Assembly (NCBI GenBank): GCA_051879015.1
Contig: JBJELF010000090.1
Span: 1-12,562 of the forward strand
Length of the DNA: 12,562 nucleotides
Origin: JBJELF01 sp051879015
Lineage (GTDB): Bacteria > Bacillota > Clostridia > Lachnospirales > Lachnospiraceae
Reading direction: 5' to 3'
A program made the translations under genes and the position numbers. Shown here one piece after another: positions 1 through 7,724 of this stretch (the first letter of the stretch is position 1; each line of letters begins with the position of its first letter). The notes below the pieces were generated by a model. The model saw only the letters and a list, made by a program, of their open reading frames with translations, made no database searches and had not been told where the DNA came from.

Positions 1-86
1 CTATTGTTAAGCCATAGACAAAAGACACTGTGTCCACTTTTATCTATGTTTATATCCATATTTCTATGTTTTTGATTACTTAACAA

Positions 87-995
87 TTAGTCCTCAAAAT
101 CTAATTCAATACTCTGTCCATCTTTGGCTGCCACAATATTTGGATAAATTTCGCGAGCAGAATGAATAAAATCTTCCGGTCTCACCAAAGAGGGACTGTA
201 ATGCGTCAGCCACATTTGCTTTGGCTGTGCCTCTTTTGCCAAATTTGCCGCCTCCAAAAAGGTCATATGCTTATATTCACGAGCTTTTACCGCCTTCTCT
301 TTTTCTCCATACATACCCTCACAGATAAACAAATCTGCTACGGCGGCATGTTTTGCAATAGCTGGCACTGGTCTTGTGTCCGTGCTGTACACCACTTTCA
401 ATCCTTTACGGGCAGGTCCCAACACCATCTCCGGAGTGTAAACGCTTCCATGATCCTCAATCGTTTCGCCCTTCTGCAGACGACTCCAGTAAAACAGCGG
501 AATCTGATTTGCTCTCGCTGATTCCACCGAAAATTTTCCAGCCCGCTCAATTTCTATCTTATAACTGTAGCAAATCACATTATGATTTACTCGAAACGCT
601 GTAATTTTATATCCATTGATTTCAAATTGCTGTTCTGGCTCTGTAATTTCCATAAATTTTATTTCAAAAGGCAGCTCTGGTGCAATGGTTCGCAATGCAT
701 TCACTACCCGCTCCAATCCCTTGGGTCCAATCATTATCAGCGGCTCTGTCCGCTCAGCATTACCCATAGTCAACAACATTCCCGGCAAACCACTAATATG
801 GTCTGCATGATAATGGGTAAAACACATAATATCGATTGGCTTAAAACTCCATCCCTGCTCCTTGACTGCAATCTGAGTTCCTTCGCCGCAGTCAATCACC
901 AGGCTGCTGCCATTGTAGCGCAGCATCAAAGATGTGAGCCAACGTTTTGGCAAGGGCATCATGCCGCCCGTTCCCAGCAGACATACATCCAACAT
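87..995 (-). CDS. rnz: Ribonuclease Z (tRNA 3' endonuclease, metallo-beta-lactamase fold)
   Basis: Predicted zinc-dependent endonuclease that removes 3' trailers from tRNA precursors in the cytoplasm. The 302-residue protein carries the hallmark THYHADH motif (H61, H63, D65, H66), further candidate metal ligands H138, D206 (in STDTRP), H243 (KHMT) and H265 (LTHYS), and an ElaC-type exosite arm around residues 150-195. The length is normal for the short bacterial form. The usual exosite PGP turn is not visible; the sequence there reads IPLFYW. The ATG at 995 is chosen because GGAGGG lies 7 nt upstream; an in-frame ATG at 1010 overlaps that ribosome site and would add five residues. It lies 114 bp after the small CxxC gene and may be the last gene of the tsaE-tsaB-rimI transcription unit. 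Family assignment is firm; operon membership is inferred. Confidence 0.93.
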   Translation of the reverse strand: MLDVCLLGTGGMMPLPKRWLTSLMLRYNGSSLVIDCGEGTQIAVKEQGWSFKPIDIMCFTHYHADHISGLPGMLLTMGNAERTEPLIMIGPKGLERVVNALRTIAPELPFEIKFMEITEPEQQFEINGYKITAFRVNHNVICYSYKIEIERAGKFSVESARANQIPLFYWSRLQKGETIEDHGSVYTPEMVLGPARKGLKVVYSTDTRPVPAIAKHAAVADLFICEGMYGEKEKAVKAREYKHMTFLEAANLAKEAQPKQMWLTHYSPSLVRPEDFIHSAREIYPNIVAAKDGQSIELDFED

Positions 996-1109
996 GTTAT
1001 TTCCCTCCATTTATCTATCTTTCTTTCGTCTCTTCCCACTCCATCAATCACTTTTCCGTAAAATTTCACCTTCCACCTATCTGGATGAAAAATCTTCCAA
1101 TCGAAAAGA

Positions 1110-1352
1110 TTACCATATCTCCGTTTCTTCCCACTCCTGCACTGGAATTTTCCAGCTTTGCGTTATTTTTTCAAAACAATCTTCACATAAATCAAATTCC
1201 TGGGTCAATCCATCTTTTGAAGAGAAGTAACCCCATGTTTTCCTGACAGAAAGGAAATCGGCTTTTACAAAATTATGACTTGCATTGTACTCTGCTCCGC
1301 AGCAATTGCACACAATTCTCATCAGTTCTTTTTTTTCATTATATAATTTCAT
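1110..1352 (-). CDS. Small CxxC/CxxC putative zinc-binding protein, unknown function
   Basis: An 80-residue protein I cannot assign to a named family. It has two cysteine pairs, C15/C18 (CNCC) and C56/C59 (CEDC), about 38 residues apart, a zinc-ribbon-like arrangement that probably binds one zinc ion. There is no signal peptide or membrane segment, so it should be cytoplasmic. The C-terminus is acidic and tryptophan-containing (EWEETEIW). The start at 1352 is supported by GGAGG followed by 7 nt and ATG. It sits between rimI (190-bp gap holding a repeat/hairpin) and rnz, all on the same strand. A role in RNA or protein maturation is suggested only by these neighbours. That it is a real gene is well supported; its function is unknown. 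Confidence 0.8.
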   Translation of the reverse strand: MKLYNEKKELMRIVCNCCGAEYNASHNFVKADFLSVRKTWGYFSSKDGLTQEFDLCEDCFEKITQSWKIPVQEWEETEIW

Positions 1353-1369
1353 GCAAAATCCTCCATATT

Positions 1370-1430
1370 ATGATACCAGGGTCAACCGTTCATACATTTG
1401 CCTGCATGAAAATGTATGACTTTGAAACCC
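1370..1430. repeat. Intergenic repeat/hairpin element, copy B
   Basis: The 16-mer at 1370-1385 (ATGATACCAGGGTCAA) matches 3288-3303 at 15 of 16 positions. It leads into an imperfect long hairpin: a 10-bp perfect stem 1390-1399/1410-1419 with a 10-nt loop, flanked by GGGTCAA at 1379-1385 against TTGAAACCC at 1422-1430. The element sits in the 190-bp gap between rimI and the CxxC protein gene. There is no U-tract on the minus strand, so it is not a classical intrinsic terminator. It may be a dispersed palindromic repeat or a processing/pausing site. Confidence 0.5.
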
Positions 1431-1542
1431 ACCAAAACATGAGAAAGTAACCCTAATGTCTGCCACCTTATTTTACTGGATTTGCATATCACTTTTCAAT
1501 GGTAATTATCGGCAGCGAAATTGCAATCTCTGCTCCATCAAA

Positions 1543-2019
1543 TCAATCCAACATTTTTGCAGGACATTGATCCATTGTGGAGCGAATATCATAATTCCAC
1601 ATGATATATCCGTTCTCGACTGGATTCTCATAGTAATTCTTACGAACTCCCTCAACAGAAAATCCAAACTTTTTGTAGAGGTGAATGGCAGGCTCATTGC
1701 TCTCTCTCACCTCCAAAGTCATACAGGAGACCCCTTGGGAAAGAGCGCATTGCATCAATGCTTTCAACAACTGACTGCCCACGCCCTGCTTGCGGGCAAA
1801 CTTCGTCACAGCCACATTTGTAATATTTCCCTCATCCAGTATCTGATACAAGCCGATATAACCACATATCTGATAATCTTCTTCCGCCACCAAAAACAGA
1901 TAATTGGACTGCTCCATACTTTTTTGCAGCTCATGAGCACTCCACGGCATAGAGAAACATTCTTCCTCCAACGCAGCTACCTGCAGGATATCTTCTATTT
2001 TCATCGGACGCACTAACAT
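1543..2019 (-). CDS. rimI: Ribosomal protein S18 alanine N-acetyltransferase RimI (GNAT family)
   Basis: GNAT-fold acetyltransferase expected to transfer an acetyl group from acetyl-CoA to the N-terminal alanine of ribosomal protein S18. The 158 residues show an acetyl-CoA pyrophosphate loop RKQGVGSQ (76-83), a catalytic glutamate in LEVRESN (E103) and a general-acid tyrosine in LYKKFGF (Y115). The C-terminal YYENP motif follows at 129-133. The ATG at 2019 overlaps the end of tsaB by 7 nt, indicating translational coupling. A GAGGAG/AAGG purine stretch inside the tsaB end serves as ribosome site. The tsaE-tsaB-rimI order is a classic Firmicute arrangement. In many relatives tsaD follows, but here a 190-bp gap and the CxxC gene follow instead. 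Family is sure; S18 as the substrate is by homology and context. Confidence 0.9.
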   Translation of the reverse strand: MLVRPMKIEDILQVAALEEECFSMPWSAHELQKSMEQSNYLFLVAEEDYQICGYIGLYQILDEGNITNVAVTKFARKQGVGSQLLKALMQCALSQGVSCMTLEVRESNEPAIHLYKKFGFSVEGVRKNYYENPVENGYIMWNYDIRSTMDQCPAKMLD

Positions 2020-2744
2020 CTCACAGCCTTCTCCTCTGCCAACTCAAATTTCTTTTCGTTGCGCTCTCGCTCCGCCTGAGAAAGTCTCAAATAATCTGGT
2101 GCATGTTCTGCCGCACTTTCATACTCACCTCGCGCATACATCTCAGCGCCCAAAGCAGCCACTGCTGCTCCTCTCTGACGTGCTGCAAAGGATGGTGCAA
2201 AATAAACTGCTATCTCAGCTTCCCACTCAATATTCTTTCGATAAACAGGCACACCATCTCCCAAAAAAGTAACACTCTCGCCCATTTGATTGAGCTCAAG
2301 AACCAAATCATCAATGTCCATAGCACACTGGGGCTTTACCACTTGAAATACTCCATTATTATAAGAGTAAATTCCAGTGTAGACCTGATTTCTTCTGGCA
2401 TCCATGATTGGACAAATCAACGTACTGCATTGATACAGCTGATATGCCATCGCATCTACCGTCGGCACATGAATCAATGGCTTTTTTAAGGCAAGTCCCA
2501 GCCCCTTGGCGGTAGCGGAACCAATACGCAGGCCCGTAAAAGAGCCCGGACCTCCCGACACTGCAATGGCGTCAATCTTTTGCTTCTCCATCTCTGTCAT
2601 CTTTATTATTTCATCAATCATGGGCAGCAAGGTCTGAGAATGAGTTTTTTTAAAATTTACCGTGTACTCTGCCACCACACTGTCATCCTGCCAGATTGCC
2701 ACGCTGGCCACCAAGGATGAGCTTTCAATTCCTAAAATTTTCAT
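2013..2744 (-). CDS. tsaB: tRNA threonylcarbamoyladenosine biosynthesis protein TsaB
   Basis: Non-catalytic partner of TsaD and TsaE in making the t6A modification at position 37 of ANN-decoding tRNAs. It has the ASKHA fold but lacks TsaD's metal site. The 243 residues begin MKILGIESSS (the family ATPase-like strand). They contain THSQTLLP (34-41) and the strongly conserved SGGPGSFTGLRIG segment (63-75). Length is normal. The ATG at 2744 has AAAGGA 8 nt upstream. It follows tsaE by 57 bp and its stop codon (TAG) lies inside the rimI start region. TsaD, the catalytic partner, is not in this window and must be encoded elsewhere if the pathway is complete. Confidence 0.94.
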   Translation of the reverse strand: MKILGIESSSLVASVAIWQDDSVVAEYTVNFKKTHSQTLLPMIDEIIKMTEMEKQKIDAIAVSGGPGSFTGLRIGSATAKGLGLALKKPLIHVPTVDAMAYQLYQCSTLICPIMDARRNQVYTGIYSYNNGVFQVVKPQCAMDIDDLVLELNQMGESVTFLGDGVPVYRKNIEWEAEIAVYFAPSFAARQRGAAVAALGAEMYARGEYESAAEHAPDYLRLSQAERERNEKKFELAEEKAVRC

Positions 2745-2801
2745 AAATAAAATCCTTTCATTGTCAATCGACTTTTATGCTTGTTGGTGATGCCGGCCAT
2801 A

Positions 2802-3239
2802 TTACTCTTCTGGATACGCAATGCTAATCTGACGATAATCAAATCCCTTTTCCAGGTCCTTCTCAATATGAATCCAAATCGCAGACTGAGGAATAATTTC
2901 TTCTATCAAAGCAGCCCACTCAATCAGGCACACGCCCTCACCAAAAAAATACTCCTCGTAACCAATCTCGTCCATCTCCTCTATATCACCAATACGGTAA
3001 ACATCAAAATGATACAGCGGCAGTTTGCCCTCCTCATAAATCTGTACAATCGTAAAGGTTGGGCTGCTCACTGGCTCAGTGATTCCCAACCCTGCTGCAA
3101 ATCCCTGTGTAAAGACGGTCTTACCAGTACCTAAATCTCCGTCAAGGCAGAAAATCTGTCCTGCCTGCGCCGCCTTGGCTATCTCTTTTCCAATCTCCCA
3201 TGTCTCTTCTGGGGAATATGTCTGTCTTTTTACTGTCAT
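2802..3239 (-). CDS. tsaE: tRNA threonylcarbamoyladenosine biosynthesis ATPase TsaE
   Basis: P-loop ATPase that cycles the TsaB-TsaD complex during t6A tRNA modification. The 145-residue protein has a Walker A motif GDLGTGKT (34-41), the SPTFT switch-like segment (59-63), FDVYR (78-82) and a conserved EW pair (E107-W108), all hallmarks of the YjeE/TsaE family. The ATG at 3239 is the first possible start because an in-frame TAA lies three codons upstream. The nearest purine-rich sequences are weakly placed, so initiation may be modest. It is the first gene of the tsaE-tsaB-rimI group. The 250 bp upstream contain the nspC terminator and a hairpin repeat that also holds a candidate promoter. Confidence 0.95.
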   Translation of the reverse strand: MTVKRQTYSPEETWEIGKEIAKAAQAGQIFCLDGDLGTGKTVFTQGFAAGLGITEPVSSPTFTIVQIYEEGKLPLYHFDVYRIGDIEEMDEIGYEEYFFGEGVCLIEWAALIEEIIPQSAIWIHIEKDLEKGFDYRQISIAYPEE

Positions 3240-3284
3240 TGTCTTTTACCAAATCTTTCCTATTATGATTTCCATTGCTGTTTT

Positions 3285-3313
3285 ATCATGATACCAGGCT
3301 CAATAGGTATCAA
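3285..3313 (-). promoter_or_regulatory. Candidate sigma-A promoter for tsaE-tsaB-rimI
   Basis: On the minus strand a -35-like TTGATA (3313-3308) and a -10-like CATGAT (3290-3285) are separated by 17 nt, about 45 bp before the tsaE start. The -10 matches only 4 of 6 consensus bases and the whole site lies inside the repeat element, so this is tentative. Confidence 0.3.
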
Positions 3314-3338
3314 GGGGGTCAAAATACCTTTTGACCCC
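3288..3338. repeat. Intergenic repeat with two tandem hairpins, copy A
   Basis: Two adjacent inverted repeats are visible: TGATACC/GGTATCA (3289-3295/3306-3312, 10-nt loop) and a perfect 10-bp GGGGTCAAAA/TTTTGACCCC (3315-3324/3329-3338, 4-nt loop). The first 16 bases match copy B at 1370-1385 with one mismatch. The element lies between the polyamine operon and tsaE. It resembles a dispersed palindromic intergenic repeat; it has no transposase and no recognisable target-site duplication. Confidence 0.55.
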
Positions 3339-3430
3339 AACATCTTATGATTTGATTGTAACGAGTTTTTACAGTAAAATCAAGTTCTATGTAAAAAAAA
3401 TTATCAGGGCATCATTTACATCATCAAAAC

Positions 3431-3469
3431 ACCCCCTATCACAATCCATACTTCCTTGTGATAGGGGGT
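3431..3469 (-). terminator. Intrinsic terminator of the polyamine operon
   Basis: A perfect 14-bp inverted repeat (3431-3444/3456-3469, 11-nt loop) with a C/G-rich base (ACCCCC/GGGGGT) lies 20 bp after the nspC stop codon. On the minus strand it is followed by GTTTTGATG, a short U-tract. The stem is very strong, the U-run weak. The position directly after the last operon gene fits a transcription terminator, and it may also protect the transcript 3' end. Confidence 0.75.
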
Positions 3470-3489
3470 CACGCAATCTTCAAAAAGGA

Positions 3490-4704
3490 TTATCGGCCCA
3501 GACGACATTTAAAATCGGTATATCCAAATGTTTTCAGACAATGCAGTTGTCCATCGGCATGCAAAACAAATATTCCCGGCAGCGGCATACCATTAAAGGT
3601 ATTGTTTTTACAGGTGGTATAGATGGCCATATCTCCAAACAGCAGCAAATCTCCCTCCTGAAGCGGAGAGTCAAAACTGTAATCTCCGATTACATCACCA
3701 GCCAGACAAGTGGGGCCACCCAGCCGAAAGGTATAGGCCCGCTCTCCAGAATCACCAGCGTGATACAGTGGCGGACGGTAAGGCATCTCCAGCACATCCG
3801 GCATATGACAGGCGGCACTGGCATCTAAAATCGCAATCTGTGTTGTGCCATTTTGCAGCACATCCAACACCCGCGAAGCAAGATATCCGGCATTCAATGC
3901 ACAAGCCTCGCCCGGCTCCAAATACACCTGTACTCCCCATGTCTGCTGCGCCATGCGGATACAGCGCTCCAGCCTTGGAATACCATATCCCGGACGAGTA
4001 ATATGATGTCCGCCGCCAAAATTAATCCACTTCATGCGAGGCAAAACATCACCAAAGCGTTCTCCAACCACCTTTAACGTGATTTCCAATGCATCCGAGT
4101 CCTGCTCACACAGTGTATGAAAGTGAAGTCCATCCAAAAGAGCAGTCAATTCCGGCGTCATATTCTCATCCCACTGGGCACGAGTAGTACCCAGGCGGCT
4201 GCCCGGAGCACAGGGGTCATAGATATCATGCCCCAGTTGAGTGGAATACTCCGGATTAATCCTTAATCCGATGCTCTTCCCCCTTTTCCTTGCCAGCGGT
4301 CCAAATTTAGCCAACTGCCCCGGAGAATTAAACACAATATGGTCTGCATAATGCAGCAGTTCTTCAAACTGGCTGCTCTGATATGCTCCGCAGAACACAT
4401 GCACCTCCTTGCCCGGCATTTCCTCGGCTCCCAAACGGGCTTCATATAAACCGCTTGCCTCTGTGCCTGCCAGATAAGGTGCCAGAACCGAATAAAGATT
4501 GTAATTAGAAAACGCCTTTTGAGCCAGCAATATTTTGCATCCTGTACGCTTTGCCACCCCTGCCAGAATTTCACCATTGCGGCGTAATGCAGCTTCATCT
4601 AAAATATAGCAAGGCGTTGGCAAAGCAGCAAACAACTTCTCCGGAATCTGCCCATCCAATCCCCAAAAAGGAGGACGGGTATCTTTATTCTCAAGCGCTT
4701 CCAT
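3490..4704 (-). CDS. nspC: Carboxynorspermidine/carboxyspermidine decarboxylase (NspC-like)
   Basis: PLP-dependent alanine-racemase-fold (type III) decarboxylase expected to convert carboxyspermidine or carboxynorspermidine to spermidine or norspermidine; carboxyaminopropylagmatine is an alternative substrate. In the 404 residues: family opening LPTPCYILDE (28-37), the PLP lysine in LAQKAF (K63), HFH (194-196), glycine-rich NFGGGHH (228-234), EPGEA (263-267), a GGPTCLAGD segment with the probable catalytic cysteine (C333), and the C-terminal YTTCKNNTFNG (362-372). About 27 residues precede the usual start, with no internal Met there, so the extension seems genuine. The ATG overlaps the stop of the upstream dehydrogenase (TGATG), implying translational coupling. 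It is the last gene of the operon. Enzyme family is sure; the exact substrate is not. Confidence 0.92.
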   Translation of the reverse strand: MEALENKDTRPPFWGLDGQIPEKLFAALPTPCYILDEAALRRNGEILAGVAKRTGCKILLAQKAFSNYNLYSVLAPYLAGTEASGLYEARLGAEEMPGKEVHVFCGAYQSSQFEELLHYADHIVFNSPGQLAKFGPLARKRGKSIGLRINPEYSTQLGHDIYDPCAPGSRLGTTRAQWDENMTPELTALLDGLHFHTLCEQDSDALEITLKVVGERFGDVLPRMKWINFGGGHHITRPGYGIPRLERCIRMAQQTWGVQVYLEPGEACALNAGYLASRVLDVLQNGTTQIAILDASAACHMPDVLEMPYRPPLYHAGDSGERAYTFRLGGPTCLAGDVIGDYSFDSPLQEGDLLLFGDMAIYTTCKNNTFNGMPLPGIFVLHADGQLHCLKTFGYTDFKCRLGR

Positions 4705-5963
4705 CAGTCCACCAAAACCGGTGCCCAGCTCTCACTTCTAGGCAAACCATATCGATCAAGCGCATCCAGGAAAGGATCCGGATTAAATTCCTCCACGGTA
4801 TAAACGCCTGGCTTATTCCACTGTCCAGTCAGCAGCATAAGTGCTCCGCACATGGCAGGCACACCGGTCGTATAGCTGATCGCCTGACTTCCTACCTCGC
4901 GATAGCACTCCTGATGATCACAGACATTGTAAATGTAGTAAGTTTTCTCCTTGCCATCCTTCTTTCCAGTAAAGATACAGCCAATATTTGTCTTGCCTTT
5001 GGTACGCGGACCCAAACTTGCCGGGTCTGGCAGCAGTGCCTTCAGAAATTTAATCGGCACAATCTGCTGTCCTTCAAATTCGATCGGAGTAGTGGACAGC
5101 ATACCCACATCTTCCAAACAACGCATATGATCTAGATAACTCTGTCCGAATGTCATAAAGAAACGAATACGCTTTACCTCCGGAATATTCAGCGCCAGAC
5201 TTTCAATCTCCTCATGATGAAGCAGATACATGTCTTTGCGTCCCACTTGATCAAACTCATATTCCCGCTTGATGCTCATCGGAGGAATCTCTACCCAGTG
5301 CCCATTCTCCCAGTAACTGCCAGGAGCAGAAACCTCTCGCAGATTTACCTCTGGATTAAAATTGGTAGCAAAGGCATATCCATGATCGCCTCCATTGCAG
5401 TCGAGAATATCAATTGTATCGATGGTATCAAATTCATGTTTCTTGGCGTAAGCACAGTATGCCTGAGTCACACCAGGATCAAATCCACATCCCAGCAAAG
5501 CGGTCAGTCCAGCTTCCTCAAATTTTTTGCGGTAAGCCCACTGCCAGCTATAATCAAAGTAAGCCGAAAAACCCGCTTCCTGGCAGCGCTTCTCATAGAT
5601 AGCACGCCATTTTGGATCATCTGTATTCTCAGGCTCATAATTAGCAGTATCCATATAGTTAACTCCACAAGCCAGACAGGCATCCATAATCGTTAAATCC
5701 TGATAAGGCAACGCAATATTCATAACCAAATCCGGTTTATAAGCACGAATCAATTGAATCAGCTGCTGCACATCATCCGCATCCACCTGGGCAGTAGTGA
5801 TTTTGGTTGCAGTTTTTGGTGCCAACTCAGCGGCCAACTTATCACATTTCGATTTTGTGCGGCTGGCGATACATAATTCCGTAAACACCTCACTTAACTG
5901 ACAGCATTTGTGAATAACAACAGATGCAACACCACCGCATCCAATAACAAGAACTCGACTCAT
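4704..5963 (-). CDS. Carboxynorspermidine/carboxyspermidine dehydrogenase (saccharopine dehydrogenase family)
   Basis: NAD(P)H-dependent reductive condensation enzyme joining aspartate beta-semialdehyde to a diamine (putrescine, diaminopropane or agmatine) to give the carboxylated polyamine used by the next gene. The 419-residue protein has an N-terminal Rossmann motif GCGGVAS (8-14), a MNIALPYQD region (81-89), GCGFDPGVT (158-166, typical of Lys1-like dehydrogenases) and a conserved SYTTGVPA (363-370) near the C-terminus. The ATG at 5963 is preferred because AAAGGAG precedes it by about 10 nt; a TTG at 5984 would put that ribosome site inside the gene. It starts 35 bp after speB and shares one base with nspC. 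The pair is the known alternative to the AdoMet-dependent aminopropyl route. Family is firm; the amine acceptor is undetermined. Confidence 0.93.
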   Translation of the reverse strand: MSRVLVIGCGGVASVVIHKCCQLSEVFTELCIASRTKSKCDKLAAELAPKTATKITTAQVDADDVQQLIQLIRAYKPDLVMNIALPYQDLTIMDACLACGVNYMDTANYEPENTDDPKWRAIYEKRCQEAGFSAYFDYSWQWAYRKKFEEAGLTALLGCGFDPGVTQAYCAYAKKHEFDTIDTIDILDCNGGDHGYAFATNFNPEVNLREVSAPGSYWENGHWVEIPPMSIKREYEFDQVGRKDMYLLHHEEIESLALNIPEVKRIRFFMTFGQSYLDHMRCLEDVGMLSTTPIEFEGQQIVPIKFLKALLPDPASLGPRTKGKTNIGCIFTGKKDGKEKTYYIYNVCDHQECYREVGSQAISYTTGVPAMCGALMLLTGQWNKPGVYTVEEFNPDPFLDALDRYGLPRSESWAPVLVD

Positions 5964-5998
5964 AATTATAATTCTCCTTTCCAAAATGGTTTCATATG

Positions 5999-6853
5999 TT
6001 ATTTGTACAGTGCCAAAATCAATTCACGAAGCACCTTACAGGCGACAGCGGTAGAGACACCACTGATATCCAAAGACGGAGCCAATTCATTCACATCCGC
6101 TCCAACCACATTGGCAGTACAGACAGTGCGGATTGCTTCCAATAGCTGAACAAAGCTGACTCCGCCTGCTTCCGGCGTGCCTGTGCCCGGAAATACAGAT
6201 GGGTCCAGACAGTCCAAATCAATTGTGAAATAGATAGGAACCCCCTGCTTCCTAAGCGCAGAAATGGTATGCTCCAATCCATCAAAACCAAATGGATGAA
6301 GCTCCGTGTGGGTCTTGGCAAAGCGAAATTCTTCTCTATCTCCACTGCGAATACAGAACTGATGAATACGCCCGTCTCCCAACAGATCATGGCAGCGCCG
6401 CAGCACACAGGCATGACTGAGTCTGGCTCCTAAATAATCATCCCTTAAATCAGCATGAGCATCAAAGTGAACAATATGAAGATTAGGATATTTTTGCAGT
6501 ACAGCGCGCACAGCTCCCAGTGTCACCAGATGCTCCCCGCCCAGCAGCAGAGGAAATTTTCCATCTTTTAAAATTTCGTCAGCTCGAGCTTCAATATCCT
6601 TCAAGGCTGCTTCTGCGCTGCCAAAACACAATTCCAAGTCTCCGCTGTCAAATACCGCACAGTCGGTCAAATCGGCATCCTGATAAGGACTGTAGGTTTC
6701 CAATCCAAAACTTTCATGCCTCATGGCAGAAGGTCCAAAACGAGCTCCTGGACGAAAACTGGTAGTCGAATCAAAAGGAGCGCCATAAAGAACCATATGA
6801 GCTTTTGAATACTCACTATCACATCCAATAAAAGTTTCAATATTAGGCAGCAT
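5999..6853 (-). CDS. speB: Agmatinase (ureohydrolase family)
   Basis: Manganese ureohydrolase that splits agmatine into putrescine and urea; aminopropylagmatine is a possible alternative substrate. The 284 residues carry the binuclear metal ligands: H108 in GGEH, D131/H133/D135 in HFDAHADLRD, and D212/D214 in TIDLDCLDP. The PGTGTPEAGG loop (222-231) and SHACVLRR (146-153, substrate-loop region) follow the Bacillus SpeB pattern. Length is normal. The ATG at 6853 has GGAGGG 7 nt upstream, placed inside the end of speE, and only 3 bp separate the two genes. With the arginine decarboxylase two genes upstream this gives an arginine to putrescine route. Assignment to agmatinase rather than another ureohydrolase rests on similarity and context. 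Confidence 0.92.
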   Translation of the reverse strand: MLPNIETFIGCDSEYSKAHMVLYGAPFDSTTSFRPGARFGPSAMRHESFGLETYSPYQDADLTDCAVFDSGDLELCFGSAEAALKDIEARADEILKDGKFPLLLGGEHLVTLGAVRAVLQKYPNLHIVHFDAHADLRDDYLGARLSHACVLRRCHDLLGDGRIHQFCIRSGDREEFRFAKTHTELHPFGFDGLEHTISALRKQGVPIYFTIDLDCLDPSVFPGTGTPEAGGVSFVQLLEAIRTVCTANVVGADVNELAPSLDISGVSTAVACKVLRELILALYK

Positions 6854-6856
6854 ACG

Positions 6857-7711
6857 TTATCCCTCCACTTCCTCAAGCATTTCTTCCAGAAAAGCAGGCA
6901 GGCAAAATGCGCCCTTGTGCAGTCTGGTGGTATAATAGCGAGTATGCAGATTCAGCGCATTCCACGCCTCACTATCCAAATTGTCAATGGGGTGATACTT
7001 TTTGCTGGCAAATCCAAACAGCCAATAACCTGCCGCATAGGTAGGAATGTGTGCCTGATAAACTCTGCTGATTGGAAACGTGCTGACAATACGTTTGTGG
7101 CTGCGCTGCATGGCAGCGGCATCCTCAGCATAGAAAGGACTTCCCTGCTGATTGACCATGATACCATCCTTGCGCAAAGCATTGTAACAATTTCCGTAAA
7201 ACTCACGGGTAAACAATCCTTCGGACGGACCAAAAGGATCGGTGGAGTCTACAATAATCAAATCATAATCCGCCTCACAGCGACGAATAAATTTCAAAGC
7301 ATTTTCAAAATGAATATGTACCCGGCGGTCATCCATCCTACAGGCGTTGCTGGGCAGGTAGGTACGGCAAGCCTCCACTACCTGAGGATCCATCTCCACC
7401 AGATCAATACGCTTTACCCGGTCATATCTGGTAAGCTCTCGCACCACACCACCGTCTCCGGCACCAATCACCAAAATATCTTTAATGCCAGGATGAACCG
7501 CCATAGGCACATGGGTAATCATTTCGTCGTAAATAAACTCATCCCGCTCCGTCAGCATGACATTGCCGTCCAGCGTTAGGACACGTCCAAACTCCGGCGT
7601 CTCAAAAATATCGATACGCTGATAATCACTCTGTTTTGAATACAGATGTCGGTTCACTCGGATGCTGTGCTTAACATCCGGTGTATGAAACTCACTAAAC
7701 CACATTTCCAT
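6857..7711 (-). CDS. speE: Spermidine synthase family aminopropyltransferase
   Basis: Rossmann-fold aminopropyltransferase that normally moves the aminopropyl group of decarboxylated S-adenosylmethionine to putrescine, giving spermidine and methylthioadenosine. The 284 residues contain QSDYQ (27-31), GAGDGG (83-88), E106/D108 in the ribose-binding strand, and the catalytic DSTDP (D155, D158) within the family signature that runs to LFTREFY. Length is typical. Two oddities: the usual YHEM reads YDEM (D62), in the amine-binding region, and the adenine-side DG/DA motif reads ENA (136-138). AGAGG precedes the ATG at 7711 by 7 nt. It follows speA by 13 bp. No S-adenosylmethionine decarboxylase gene is visible, so donor supply depends on genes elsewhere or the enzyme does something else. 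Confidence 0.9.
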   Translation of the reverse strand: MEMWFSEFHTPDVKHSIRVNRHLYSKQSDYQRIDIFETPEFGRVLTLDGNVMLTERDEFIYDEMITHVPMAVHPGIKDILVIGAGDGGVVRELTRYDRVKRIDLVEMDPQVVEACRTYLPSNACRMDDRRVHIHFENALKFIRRCEADYDLIIVDSTDPFGPSEGLFTREFYGNCYNALRKDGIMVNQQGSPFYAEDAAAMQRSHKRIVSTFPISRVYQAHIPTYAAGYWLFGFASKKYHPIDNLDSEAWNALNLHTRYYTTRLHKGAFCLPAFLEEMLEEVEG

Positions 7712-7724
7712 AGTACCACCTCTC

